This document shows positions 33,051 to 45,403 of a stretch of 64,000 bases of DNA, one piece after another. Every line of letters starts with the position of its first letter. Position 1 is the first letter of the stretch. The notes under the pieces were generated by a model. It was not told the DNA's origin and did no database searches. It worked only from the letters and a program-made list of their open reading frames with translations. The stretch covers positions 1,116,001 to 1,180,000 of the forward strand of contig JAYWVB010000006.1 of assembly GCA_039881045.1 (NCBI GenBank). The letters run 5' to 3'. Both the position numbers and the translations under genes were made by a program. Source of the DNA: Chaetomium olivaceum. Taxonomy: Eukaryota > Ascomycota > Sordariomycetes > Sordariales > Chaetomiaceae.

Positions 33051-36000
33051 TCAAGCCTCGCCGTTCTTGAGGTCGGTAATCGATTTCAGCATTTCATGGT
33101 GCTGGTTGCCCAGCTGGGCGTCGTAGTCCTGGAGCTGGCTGACCGACTTCTGGATCTTAGCTAGCTAAAAACACGAACCGGTTGGTTAGTCGCCGCCCGT
33201 TCAAAATCAAACAGAGAAAGAGGTGTTATAAAAAGGCTGCATGATAAGCGAGAGTGGTCCGCACCGAAGCCAATGCTGCCGAGGAGTGATCCGGCTCTGC
33301 CTCACCTTCCGTGGGCTGTGTGGCTGCGTCGCCATCGTTGTCGTCCGCGTTGGCGAAGCGGCTCGCCGCAAGGCCCTTGGGCTTCTCTGCCGTGGTCTGC
33401 GCGGGTATCGTCAGCCATATGCTCTTTTCAGGATCGAACCTTCAGAGACATACCTTGGCCTCGGCCAGCTCCGCGTCCTTAACCTTGAGCTGTGCCGTGA
33501 GCTCGGCAATCTTCTTGTCGGCATCCCCCACTTGCTGTTCCGCATCCGCCAGCTTCTTGATGTTGACAGCCGCCAGAGTCTGCGCTTCCTCGACAAGCTG
33601 CGTCATACTGTCGTGCATGTCCTTGTAGTCAGCCGCAGACGTCGCCTTGATCTTCTCGACCTCGTCTGCGCGCGCCTCCAATTCAGCCTTGGCCTTGGCC
33701 AGCTCCTCCTGCGCGCTGGCAAGCTCCGATGCAGCTTTGCCCGAAGCCTCGTCGGCACCGGCAAGAGCCTTCTCGTGGCTCGCCTTGAGCTCGGCAAGCT
33801 CCTTCTTGAGGGCGTCCAGCTCGGTGGTGTCGGGCTTGGCGTTCTTAGCAGCATCGAGCTCAGCCTGAGCCGTGAACTTCTCCATCTTCTCGAGGGCTAG
33901 TTGCTGGCTGAGCGTGTCGATCTCCTCCTGGGCCTTGGCATGTTCAGCCTTGAGCGCCTCGAGGGCTGCGTCGATCTCGCTCTTGGCTGCTGCGACCTTG
34001 GCCAGCTCCTCCGATGTCGACTGAGACTTGCTCGTCAATTCCTCGAGAAGGCTGTTGTGGGTGGCCCGCAATTCCTCGAGCTGAGCCTGAGACTGCGCGG
34101 CGCCTTCGTTCCTCAGGGCCTCCTGAGCCCCGTTGTGTCCCGCGATCAGCTTCTCCACCTCAGCCGCATGGTCGTCCTCGAGGGCCTTCTTGAGCGACGC
34201 AATGGCAGATGCGTGGCTAGCCTCCGCATCGCTAAGTTTGGCTTGGGCAGCCTCAACATCCTTTTGGAGCGCCTTGGCCGCCTCGAGTTCCGCCATCAGT
34301 TTGGCGATTTCATCGGCATGCTTAGCCTCGAATTCTTCCTTGAAGCCGCCGGCTGCCTCGAGCTGGGCCACCAATTTGGCGACCTCCTCGGCATGCTTCG
34401 ACTCCAAGTCACCCTTGAGGCCGCTGGCCGCCTCCAGTTGAGCCATCAGCTTCTCCACTTCTTCGGAATGCTTCGCTTCCAACGCCTCCTTGACCTCGCT
34501 CGCCGACCCAAGCTCCGCCGTTAGCTTCGCAATCTCCTCTGTGTGCTTGGCCTCGAGCTCCTCCTTCAAGTTGCTGGCTGCCTCGAGCTGTGCTGTTACC
34601 TTGGCGATATCCTCGGCATGCTTGGCCTCAAGTTCCTGCTTGATTTGCTCCAGGAGAGCTGCGTGGCTGTCATCGCCAGCCGCCTTAGCAGCAGCTAGCT
34701 CATCAGCGTGCTTGGCAAGGATCTGTTCCTTCTCTGCCGCAGTGTCGTTGTTGAGGCTCGCGAGGACTTCGGCGTGGGAGGCCTTGAGAGCCTCAAGCTC
34801 CTTGGCCAGACTGGTTTCGCTTTCACCCCTCAAGATGTCGATCTGGCTGGCGTGGCTGGCCTTCAAGGTTTCAATTTCCTCGGCGCTGGCCTCATGGGCT
34901 TGCCTAGCCAGGCTCTTGGCACCTTCCAGCTCCTCAGCATGGCTCGCTTGAAGGGCATCCAGGGCCTGCTGATGCTCGGCCTCCTTAGCCTCCAATGCCT
35001 TCACAGCGGCTTCATGCTCAGCTTTGGCCGCCTCGAGGGCTTTGGCATGGGTCTCAGCAGCTTCTTCGTGAGCCTTGGTGAGCTCGTTGTGCTTAACCTC
35101 GAGCTCCTCAAACCTGCGCTTGAAGAAAGCATCGCCGCGGAGGCTCTCAATCTCGTTCTCATAATCCTGGCTGATCTGCTGGAGCTGCTTCTGGTGGTGT
35201 TCGGCGGAAGCAGCGGTCTCCTCCTTGATCTTGGCGATCGTGGCATCCTTCGACTTGCTCTCCTCGTTGAGGCTATCGATGAGCTTTTGAAGCTCGGCAT
35301 GGGAGCCGGTGGCCTTGGAAGCTTCGTCCTTGATAGCCGCTAGCTCAGCTTCCGCCTCGGCAACCTTGGCTTCCAGAGAGGCTATGGCTGCCGTCTTCTC
35401 CTCGAGTTCAGACTTGGCAGCCTCAGCCGTCTTCTCTGCCGCCTCGAGTTTCGCATTGAGTTCGGCAATCTGGGCCTCCAATTCGCCAAGCTTTGCTGAC
35501 CCGGCCGCTGTTTCGCTCGCGAGCTTTTCCTCGTGAGCAGCTTCGAGAGCCGTTTGACTCGAGGTCAGATCGTCGATCTTCTTCTGCAGTTCGGCAAGGG
35601 CGGCCTCGTGGGTCGCATTGAGTTCCTGGATAGCCTTCTCGTGGTTGACAACAAGGGTGGCGCTTCCGCCTTCCAGTTCCTCCGCATGTTTGGCCTTCAA
35701 GGCTTGGATAGCCGTCTCATGCTCTTCCTTTAGGCTGCTCTGGAGAGCCTCAAGCTTGGCAGTGTGGTCATCAGTTGCCTTGGTGAGGCTGGTCGCGGCC
35801 TCGTTCACCTTGGCCTCCTGCTCTGCCTGGAGGCTCTCGAGTGATGTTTTGAGCCCGGCGAGTTCGGCCTCAGCAGCTTCCTTCGCACTAGTAGCGTCGG
35901 CAAGCTCACTCTTCTGTGCAGCCAAGTCGGTTTCGGCGGCGGCCAGCTTCTCCTGGGTCTCGGCAACCTGCTTGTTCAGAGCCTCGAGTTCCGCAGCGTG

Positions 36001-36960
36001 CTCCGTCTTCAGGCCCTCCAGGGCTTCCTGGTTGATGGCACTTTCAGTAACGCCCTGGGCCCCTTCGACCGGACCAGTTTTCTCGGTGAGCTCCGTGATC
36101 TTGTCCTTGGATGAGGCAATCTGTGCCTTCAATTCCGTGATCTCGGACTCGCTGGAGGTGAGTTTCGCCTTGAGCTCCTCAATTTCCTTGGCGGATTCGA
36201 CGGCGGCGGCAGCGGCAGTAGCACTGGACGTACTCGATGCCAAGGACGCACGCGGCGCTTGACGAGTAGCCCCGGGAGCTGCCCCCGCCGAGACCGAGAG
36301 CCGCTTCTTCGCCTCCGCTACGGCACCGGTAGCAGAGGGTTTAGTAACGGTACGGGTCGCAGAGGGCGCCGACGAAGTGGTTGTCGATGGGCGCGAGGCG
36401 GTTGTGGACATCCGCGAGGGCACAGTGCCAGAAGCGGCTGGGGGCTTTCTTGCTGCGGCAGTGGTGGCGGCAGCAGTAGTGCCAGTTCTCGGCTTGCTGG
36501 GGGAGGCTGGGGGGCCACTGGGCGTAGTAGAAATACGGCGGGCCGATCCCGTGGCGCCCGAGACAACCGGCCGCTTCTTCTCATCCTCGGAAACGGACGG
36601 GCGAGAGCGGTGAGAGACAGTAGATGTAGCAGTCGACGGGCGCTTGACGGTGGGTGCCCCTGCGGCAGGACGGGTTGTAGGCTTGGTTCCGGTGCCGGCA
36701 GCGCTGGTTCGTGTCGCCGTCGAGCTTGTGGTCGAGTTGCTTGTGGTCGACTTCGCGGAGGCTATACCAGTGGCACCGGGTCGACGAGTACCCGCAGCGG
36801 GAGCCGTGGTGCGTTTCGAAGCCGCGGGGCCGATCGTTGCCTTCTTCTCCACAGTGGTATTCGGCGAGGTGGGCGTCGAGGAAACTGCGGTCTCTGACGC
36901 AGGCGCGGATTCGGGAGCATCCGTGTGCTGGACAACCTCGAAACCCTCGGCGTCGGACAT
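33051..36960 (-). CDS. Large coiled-coil protein (about 1250 residues)
   Basis: Exons 36960-33454, 33396-33265 and 33164-33051, canonical introns, intact frame. Residues 1 to about 255 are Ser/Thr/Ala/Pro-rich and basic, probably disordered. Residues about 255-1165 are one long Ala/Glu/Lys/Leu-rich coiled coil with almost no breaks. Around DNA positions 34260-34635 it contains five perfect-length 25-residue repeats of the LEAKHAEEIAKLxAQLEAA kind. The two last exons encode a short acidic linker and a final helix (LAKIQKSVSQLQDYDAQLG). There is no motor, kinase or membrane domain, so a structural, scaffold or tethering role is likely; I cannot name the orthologue. The ATG at 36960 (MSDAEGFEVV) is preferred; an upstream in-frame ATG at 36978 adds six residues. 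Confidence 0.8.
34260..34635 (-). repeat. 75-bp coding repeat, five copies
   Basis: Five consecutive 25-residue units, each beginning (L/F)E(A/S)KH. The unit length is not a multiple of seven, so the heptad register shifts from copy to copy. Confidence 0.8.
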
Positions 36961-38700
36961 GATGGGCTTCGTGGGCAAAACCGTGGTAGCAATTGGGAGA
37001 ATTGGACAATCTAACAGCGACGGCTCTTAGCTATTTGCGTAAACAGTTAGCAACGTGGAACCTGACCGACAGTGGAGCGCTGTGAGATCATGGGCAACAC
37101 AAATAAAGCTTGACGATCAAGCCTTATGGCCACCTTTTGCAGGGTGCTTGATTACAAGAGGGGAGTTGGTACAGTAGTAGCTTTGGGGGATGGAGCTGTC
37201 AAGGGGGGAAAGCTGCAACTCACCGAACAAGTTGATCCCCTGTCGTCTCGAGTCACTCCTATTCCCAGACCGCAGCACTGGAATTCGAAGCCGTCAAACC
37301 TGCCGAGAACGCACTGCAAGACGCTTGGACCGGGCTGGCGCTAACAAAAAAGGTGAAAACGAAACAACAACAGGCTTCGCAGGGAAAGATGAGTCGCAAC
37401 AATGCACACCGGAGAGCTGTTTTTTGACAATGGCGCCCGGCGGTGATGACAAGGAGGAGAGAGGTTCAGCCCAATTGCCGCGAAGAGAAGAGAGGTGAAA
37501 AAAAGAGGAGCCGGAGCCCGCTTTCTCATGTGCTGGGAGTTCCCAGATCGGCACAGCGCCGGCTTAGCGTGGTGGACAGAGCAGGGGACAGGCTTGTGGG
37601 GCACACACTGCAGCAAACACCTTGTGGGGACAGTGCAGGGTTGAAGCCAGTAGCTGCCATTTTCTTGTTCGAGGCTCGGATTTGCCAGCTTCCATCCTCT
37701 TTCATCCAGTAAAAGCCACAACTTCGTCGCCTCACACGGCCGAGCTTTACATTACTGGGGCGGTTGATATCGATTCGCTAGGGTTTGCTCGATAGTGGTC
37801 ACACCTGAATGCCCTGAAGGACAGTTTGCTTTTACTATTCGCTAGCGCTGCCGTCAGATGCTTAAATGCTGCACATGGGCGCCCGGGCCGTTGACTGCAC
37901 TGTTTTTGAGGTTGCAATGCGTGAGGGGCAGGATGGCAGGGTGGCGGCAGGCTTTTTCCATTCCATCCATCGCAATGCGAATCCCGAGTCCGGGGTTGAA
38001 ACCCGTGGATTCAACGGCGGGTTTAACAGGCCGCGACTATTGACCTAGGGTGACTCGCTCTCAAACCGGATATCAGTTCGGCCTGAGAGGATTAACCTGG
38101 ACATGTCGGGAGAAGGGAGAGGAAGGAGGGTTGACCCATTGACATGCCCGGGTTATGATCCAAGATGGCTCATTGTGCCGTCTCAAGTAGACGGCCCGAG
38201 TCATGCCGTGTGTAGGTATCTAGAGATACTCGATTGCATGTTTCAAAAAAGTCCATGGGACACACCCCCACGACCTCCCTCGTAGTACTTTGTAGAGGAC
38301 GTGGGTACCTAAGAAACAACACGTCTTATTATCGATTGTGGATAGGTCAAGATCTGATTGATGTGTCATTGACTTGTTGACGCAACCACAAATAACATCA
38401 ACAGCTAACTGCCCACGTGGGCATGACTGCAAGGCTGATGATATCTCTGCATCAGAGTAGGCAAGGCTGAGACACCGGGTATTGGGGGAACTCGCGAGTC
38501 CTATCTGTGCCAATGTGGCCCGACATGTTCGCAACACAATTGATAATAACTAAACGCTGCGCCTAACATTCGTTGCAAAGTCGTCCGAAAAGCAAAGGGT
38601 ATCTCTGTAAGCAACTGCCAAACAAACCAGAACTCCAACAAACACACCCTAACCCCTCCAACAACAACCATTTCCATGCAGCCCACACCACCAAAATAGG
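36961..38700. other. 1.7-kb intergenic region
   Basis: Promoter side of the coiled-coil gene and 3' flank of the next minus-strand gene. ORFs are short and unconvincing on both strands, and no RNA gene or repeat end is seen. Confidence 0.5.
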
Positions 38701-41153
38701 TCAGCGTTGTCGGACAGGAGACCGATACTGCCCCGTCCTCTCCAACCGCCTCTTTTCAGCCATGATCTCCTGCGGCGTCCGCTCGAGAGTTTCCACCCAC
38801 ATATCTAAGCAATCGTGCTGTCTGTCTGGCCTTCTAAGTTCACCCAACAACCACTCCGTCTCTTCCTCTTCCCAAGGCGGATAACCTGACTCCGGGGAAG
38901 GCGGGACGGGCCTGGATTGCGGTGCCATCTGACCAACTCCCGGTGGAAGGCGTCGCATCGACGAGCCGACGGACTGGGACTGAGACCCCCTGTGGCCCAG
39001 GGTCGAGGTACTAGCATTCGAGGGCTGAGGACGAGGTTGGCTGATTTGAGCAGGGTAGATCCAGTGTGATGTCGCCTTGCGGAATTTCTCAGCCAGCGGA
39101 CGCGGACGGGACTGGTTCGTGACCTGCTGTAGCGATAACCGGAATCTTTCCTCCTTCTGCCTAGCGAGTGCCAATTCTTCTTCCTCCTCCCTCTCTTTCT
39201 GTTCCCTGATTCTTCTGTCCTGCTTCTTCATGTTTCTGATCCGTTGTTTCTCCTCGTACAGCTCCCGCTTGGTGTCTGCTCGCGCATTGAAGCTGTCTAC
39301 CTCGTGCCGAATTTGTTGTATAAACTTTGTGACCATAACCGCAAGCTTCTTGCGGTTCTGTGTCGGATCTTCATAATCATATTGCTGACCCGCGTGGTCT
39401 GCTGGACTGCCGCCGGGCGGAGAATTCAGACATTTCTGGAGGCGGGACAGCCAGCCCAATGTGCCGAGCAGGTACTGCACAGTAGTCCAAGTAAAGACAC
39501 CCTCTCTAGCAAGGGAGTCATTGACCACGGCATCGGGTTGCCGTACTCCGACGGCAAAGGACGTCTGCATGACCAGGACGAGCATTGGTATGATGCATTT
39601 CGAGAAGTCGTTGACCATGCGTTTTGGGAGCTGCTTAGTGTTCCTTAGACCTTCGACTTTTCGCACTTCCTTGTCGATCTCTGATATGGCAGCGTTCAAG
39701 ATCAGTTGGTGTCCGGCGAGATATTGATATTGCTCGGCGAAATCCATGGCATTTGGGACCTCATCCAACTCATCCTTGAGACGGGTGAGGGATTTGAAAA
39801 TGCGCTTCCCGAGTCTCGTGCGAACATGTGAATGGACCCCAAATTTGGGCATGTTGGCGTCGAGCTCGGCCATCCATCTGCGCCCTGCCCCTGTCCAGCC
39901 GCTTCTCCCCATGAGTTTCGATATGTTTCGCAGGTGGTCACTGTATACGGAAATGGTGTCCTCGTCGTTTGCGCACGCGCGCACCTGGATGTCATGCATT
40001 TTCTGTTGCTCTGTTTCTTCATCGGACTCGGATTCGTCTGTCTCCTCGTCGACCGTCTCGTCCGTTTCGTCTGTTTCGTCTGTCTGTTCCGTCGCTTCCC
40101 TCTCTTGGCGCCTCTCCAGTTCCCTATCAACGGTTTGAGCCACTTGTCGCCTATTCCCATTTACCACCAATTCACGGTCGCCCTCTGCTAATGACCTTGA
40201 AGCGTCGCCTGAAGGGACAGCCTGGGGAGGCTCAGGGCGGCGAGGAACTCGTGTCGCCGGCTCTGATTGCTCCTCCCGAATCAATTGAGGCCTGTCATTC
40301 CGTTCCGGTGACCGTGGTTGGCGGGTTTGCTTTCTGTTTGACTTGTCCCCGTTCGAAATTTTTAGATCATTCCCTGTCCCTGTGCCTCTTACAGGATTGG
40401 GGGGTCGGCATCATCATCTTCTGGGACATCACGGACGTCAACCCGAGGTCTTGCCGGCCGGATCCTCACTGCCGAGGATTGCAATTCCGGACTGCCACCA
40501 GAACGTGGAGTTCCCGCGCCGATGGGAACTTCCTCTACGACAGTCCCAGCAGCATGGTTCCTATGTCCGGCCGGCCCCGTGTTGCTCTCCGGCTCGGGTC
40601 TTTCCTCGAGAATATGCGGGACGGCAGGGCCACGTTTACTCTTCCGTGGACTCGGAGAACCGAACGCGCCGAAAACTTCAACGGACTTGACCCCCCGCTT
40701 TAGGCGTCTTGCGCGGAGGCGGCGGGCGGGCACATCGGTGGTCGAAGGCTCAGGCACAATCTCTGCTGAATTGGCCTCGTCGTGTTCCCCTGGCCCCCGA
40801 ATACTGGGGAGTTGTATCTCAAGCCGGTGTGCAAAACGCGCGCTCGTAGCGTTGATCGCCGCATCGACATTGTCGTCCTCCCCTTGCACCTCGATCGTGT
40901 CCGCGGCGTCGGATGCTACCCTTCGGCGTTTTTGTTGTGGCGCATTGGGCGTACCACTAGGCTCTCGCTTTCTCTTGGATACATTGGCGTTTCTCGGAGC
41001 AAGCTCTCTGGAGGGTCTGAGGGTCACGGAAGCTCTAGATGTAGGCTGCCGACGTTGGACTGGTGGGGTTCGGGCTGGGATGGATGCGTCGTCAGAGCTG
41101 CTGTCGTCTTCCCTGGGTGCAGAGACACGGGCGCCGCGCCGAGTGGTGACCAT
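38701..41153 (-). CDS. Unrecognised charged protein, probably nuclear
   Basis: Exons 41153-40393 and 40291-38701 (intron GTAAGA...ACAG), 783 residues, intact. The N-terminal 250 residues are Arg/Ser/Pro-rich with basic clusters such as KRKREPS, QQKRRR and RRLRARRLKRG, which look like nuclear localisation signals. An acidic Asp/Glu/Thr stretch of TDETDETDET type is followed by a conserved-looking helical domain (HLRNISKLMGRSGWTGAGRRW through EVRKVEGL). A second helical region contains TWTTVQYLLGTLGWLSRLQ, then a charged coiled coil (EEKQRIRNMKKQDRRIREQKE) and a Pro/Ser/Gln-rich tail. I do not recognise a family. The layout suggests a chromatin or kinetochore-type scaffold, but that is only a guess. 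Confidence 0.7.
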
Positions 41154-41871
41154 GGCGAATGGTGATTTCGAAATCGGGGTTCGAGACCGACCGCGCGACC
41201 GAAATACCGAGGTTGTTGCCGTCTTGGTGGACTGGCGATGCACGGACAGGAGGTGCCCTCTGTTTCGAAGGGGTTTGTTGGCCGGGAGATTATGAATTTG
41301 GCCCCCTGTTTCTCTGGACCCTTGTGCCCCGCAGCACCCACTCCTGCACCCGTAATCTCGAGGTAACGGCGCGTTGAAATTCAAGACGAAAGATACGAAG
41401 GCACGTGGACGGGTTTAACGATAAACATTGCGCAGAAAGAGGGGGTTGAGAAGAAATGCAAGTCAATGGAGACCTGAGCCGTTCGTCTCAAACATGGTGG
41501 CCAAGCTCGCCTCCTCGGTATTGACAAAACAAATGATAAATTGAAAGATCGGTTGGAACGAAGTTGCCCAGTCTGAGGTCTCGGCGTCATCCTTTGTGGT
41601 CTTGGTTCAGTTCTTTGACCCACTCCTCCCAACCGCCAACTGACGTGCCTGAGCACCAGACCCACGCAACTTGGCGAGCTACCAAGATCTCGATTCTCCG
41701 CTGAAATTGCCCCCGGAGCTGAGTCTCCATTATACATCGAACATCGACCTGCGGAACTTGGTTTCCACTCGCCCCGGCACGATGTACTGACGAAGAGCGA
41801 ACTCGAATCGAACTCTACGAATTGACGAACCTTTTCGGCTTGAGCCCGCGTCTCAGCTGTCGCTTGCGGCT
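41154..41871. promoter_or_regulatory. Divergent promoter region
   Basis: About 720 bp between the divergent genes starting at 41153 (minus) and 41872 (plus), so it presumably carries both promoters. No specific site is identified. Confidence 0.45.
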
Positions 41872-44500
41872 ATGACGACAATGAAAACGAAATCGATGCT
41901 GCCCGCGCGCAGGATATCAACCCAGTCCAATGGCTTTTCCACAGTGCGATCTGTCGCCGTCGGGCTTGCCCGCGTCTTGACCATGACCCTATCGACCGCC
42001 TACGCCGCACCACTCGGCATCCAGGGCCACGGTGGAGGCGACGACGAGCCCGAGGCCGATGGTGCGAGCCTCTGGGTTCTCTATGTGGCCTCTTTGGTCC
42101 TCGTGCTATCGGGTGGCGCTTTCGCAGGGCTGACCATCGCGTAAGAATATGTCGATCGTGAGTGAGGTGTTGCAATCGGCTGACTTAGCTAGATTGATGG
42201 GACAGGATGGAATCTACCTCCAGGTTATGGCCGGAGACCCGAGCGAGCCGCAACAGAAAAATGCAAGACGCGTCTATGATCTGCTCAAGAAAGGGAAACA
42301 CTGGGTTTTAGTTACCCTGCTCTTGGCCAATGTCATCGTGAATGAGACGCTTCCCGTGGTTCTCGATCGTTGTCTAGGCGGAGGTGTTGCTGCCGTGGTC
42401 GGTTCTACTTTTTTGATCGGTATGGGCCCGTCTGTCTCGTTTCTCTTTCCGCGTTTAGCTGACAGACTCCCGAACAGTCATCTTCGGTGAAGTCCTTCCC
42501 CAGTCCGTCTGTGTTCGGTACGGTCTCCAAATAGGTGGCTATATGTCCAAACCGGTCCTCGCCATGATGTACTTGATGGCGCCCCTCGCTTGGCCGACAG
42601 CGAAGCTCCTCGACTGGCTACTGGGAGAGGATCACGGCACGGTCTACAAGAAGAGCGGGTTAAAGACCCTTGTGACACTTCACAAGAGCCTCGGCGAGGT
42701 TTCCCAGCGCTTGAACCAAGATGAAGTTACCATCATCAGCGCGGTCCTGGACTTGAAGGAAAAACCAGTCGCGAACGTGATGACGCCAATGAGCGATGTT
42801 TTCACCATGGCGGAAGATACTGTGCTGGATGAACCGACCATGGACATGATCCTATCCGCCGGATACTCCCGCATTCCCATTCACGAGACCGGAAACCCCA
42901 CGAACTTTGTCGGCATGCTGCTTGTGAAGATTCTCATTACATACGACCCCGAGGATTGTAAATTCGTTCGCGATTTTCCGTTGGCCACCCTTCCCGAGAC
43001 GCGTCCGGAAACAAGCTGCTTGGATATTGTCAACTTTTTCCAGGAAGGCAAATCCCACATGGTGCTGGTTTCCACGTATCCCGGGGAAGACCACGGTGCT
43101 CTTGGTGTCGTGACGTTGGAAGATGTGATTGAAGAACTAATCGGAGAGTATGTCCACGCCGGGTTCCTTGTCGGAAATCAGGGGTGCTGACCAGAAATAG
43201 GGAAATCATCGACGAGTCGGATGTCTACATCGACGTGCACAAGGCCATCCGCCGCCTTACCCCGGCACCGAAAGCGAGAGTCCAGCGGCGGCTATCGGAA
43301 GATCCAAGTGGGAAGTACACTGATATCGCACACATGAAAAGCGACAGCGACAGTGCGATTCTCGACAGCAACAAGCCAAGCCAGACGGTCGGCGCAACGG
43401 GTCATGAATCACCATTGCCGTCCACCAGCCCGAAGACAGCAACATTGATGATGCGGAGGAGTTCTGCTGGGTTGGACGGCCAGTTTCTCAAAACTACCGT
43501 TCCCGTGAGGGCAAATTTCCAGGATATCAAGCAACATCTCAAGCATCTAGGTCCTTCTAACCCGGCCACAAACCCCAACAAGACACGGTCAACCACTGTG
43601 AAGATTAAACCGGGCAGCGGTATCTCGTCGGCTCATCCGCGGTCAGCCTCAGTGACCGAGCCTGCGACTGATGAGACGCCAATGGAGGACGAAGGCGACG
43701 AGACAACTGGTCTCCTTAAGCCCCAAATATCTGGCAAAGACGGTGTCCAGGCGCTGCGGCAAACGTACGGCTCCGTTAGCCCTGCAATAACAGTACAACT
43801 CGCACCGCAATCAAACGGCATACCCGAGTTGGTACTGGATGCAGAAGAACAAGCCGACAAGGCAACGCAAACCCCCGCTCAGCCCAACCTCATAGACCTG
43901 GACTCGGAAGAAGCCGCAACGGAATCGGTACAGTTCCAGCAACGGCAGCAGCGGGATTCGTCCCCAGCGCAACCCAAGCGGCAACTCCGTGGCAGCTCAA
44001 GCGGCGAGAGCGCCAACAGCACCGACGACAAAAAGACGGATACCAACACGCTCATCTTACAGCGGCCGTACGTTCGCAGCGGCAGTATTACAGAGAACGT
44101 CATCGAATCCCGCGGCGTGCGCAAGGTGGTGCTAGAGACCACCAGCTCCAACGACGACGAGGAATCCGCCGTCGCGGCCGGCGGCTCATCGCCCGACCAA
44201 CCAAGACTGCTTGGCCGTTCTACCTTCGCGCTGTTCGGAAAGGATCGGGAGAACGGCAAGGATAAAGAGAGCGAGAATGGCAAGGAGGATGGGAGGAGCC
44301 AGCCGAGCCCGGTTGCCGAGGAGGAGGAGGATGACGACGACGAGAACGTCCTGTCGCCTGGCCCGGAGGATGAGGACGAGCCCGGGTCGTATGCCGAGGC
44401 TGCTGCTAAGGGGACGTCTCAGGAAGGTCAATCGGGATCTTCGAGTGGGGCGGGGAAAAAGAAGAACAGGAGGAAAAAGAGGAAGGGCGGCAAGTCATAG
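41872..44500 (+). CDS. mam3: CNNM/Mam3-type DUF21-CBS membrane protein
   Basis: Exons 41872-42140, 42193-42419, 42478-43147 and 43201-44500, canonical introns, 821 residues, intact. The order is: a likely signal or first hydrophobic segment ending STAYAAPLG, a span at about 63-90 (LWVLYVASLVLVLSGGAFAGLTIA), the DUF21 transmembrane domain with ALMGQD and the very conserved VIFGEVLPQS, then paired CBS modules (VANVMTPMSDVFTM through LGVVTLEDVIEELIGEE). The tail of about 430 residues is disordered and ends in a basic KKKNRRKKRKGGK. The family transports or senses Mg2+ and other divalent metals; yeast Mam3 sits in the vacuolar membrane. In this fungus the location is inferred. Confidence 0.9.
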
Positions 44501-45403
44501 GTGGAAGGGCTGCTTGACTCGCTCATGGTGTTGGTTTGAATGTGTGTTGTTGGCATAGGCGTGCATGTAGCATTCAGTGTATGTGTATGAGTGAAGGTTC
44601 TCATAAGACTGGGATGGATGGAGGGTCTGGAGGCGCCAGCGGATGGTTGTTGTTGTCTTTTTTTTGTAGAGTATTGTGTATAAAATGACAGGGTATTATT
44701 GGTTGTTTTATACATCTCCTAATTTGGGCATGTTTTAGATCCAACTATCTTCCATATCACCCGTCCTCAACATCTCCACACCAACTTCCTCGCATCAGAG
44801 CTTCCCTCGATTGAGCTCTCAACCGTTGACGTCAGTGGGAGGTGGGGTCTGCGACTTGCTTGGCCCAAGCTCCCAGCTACCCCGCTGTGTAAATTACATA
44901 CCGGTACATAACATCTAACATCTGTGTTTGGTCAATGATACAAAGCTCTTCGGCATACTCACAGTTCAAGCTCTAGGAAACATCTGAACCGCATAGTTTG
45001 ATCTGCTGCGACATGGCAATTAAAGATATTTTGCTTGTTGAAGAGAATTGGAATCCGTTAACCTCCTTCTTAGGGTGAAGCGCAGCTTGGATACGTGGAT
45101 GTAATTTAAATACGAATCGTGTATTCGTAACATGGTTGAATGACTGCCATGTTATGTTTTCCCGAAGAGCTTCAATTCCCCCACTTCAACTCGGGCAGCT
45201 TCTTAATTGCTGATTACAAAGCGTCATATGAGTTTCTCACTCCGCGCATCTCAGAGATTGAGGTCTCTTCTTCTATCCTCAAAAACGAGGCCTTCCTTCA
45301 ATCTTAGACCAGGTAAATTCAGAGGGTAAAACACTTTAAGAGACGAGATGAAACTAACTACTACCCCCTAGACTCGAAGCTAATCTTTCGATCTTTTGCA
45401 ACC
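44501..45403. promoter_or_regulatory. Intergenic region with a likely 5' UTR intron
   Basis: About 900 bp upstream of the glyoxalase gene. At 45313-45371 a GTAAAT donor, an ACTAACTAC branch site and a CCCTAG acceptor predict an intron in the 5' UTR, ending about 30 bp before the start codon. No other gene is seen. Confidence 0.5.

Noticed and set aside
33241..36897. Several long plus-strand ORFs
   Set aside because: Ala/Leu/Ser-rich mirrors of the coiled-coil gene, produced by its regular Glu/Lys/Ala codons.
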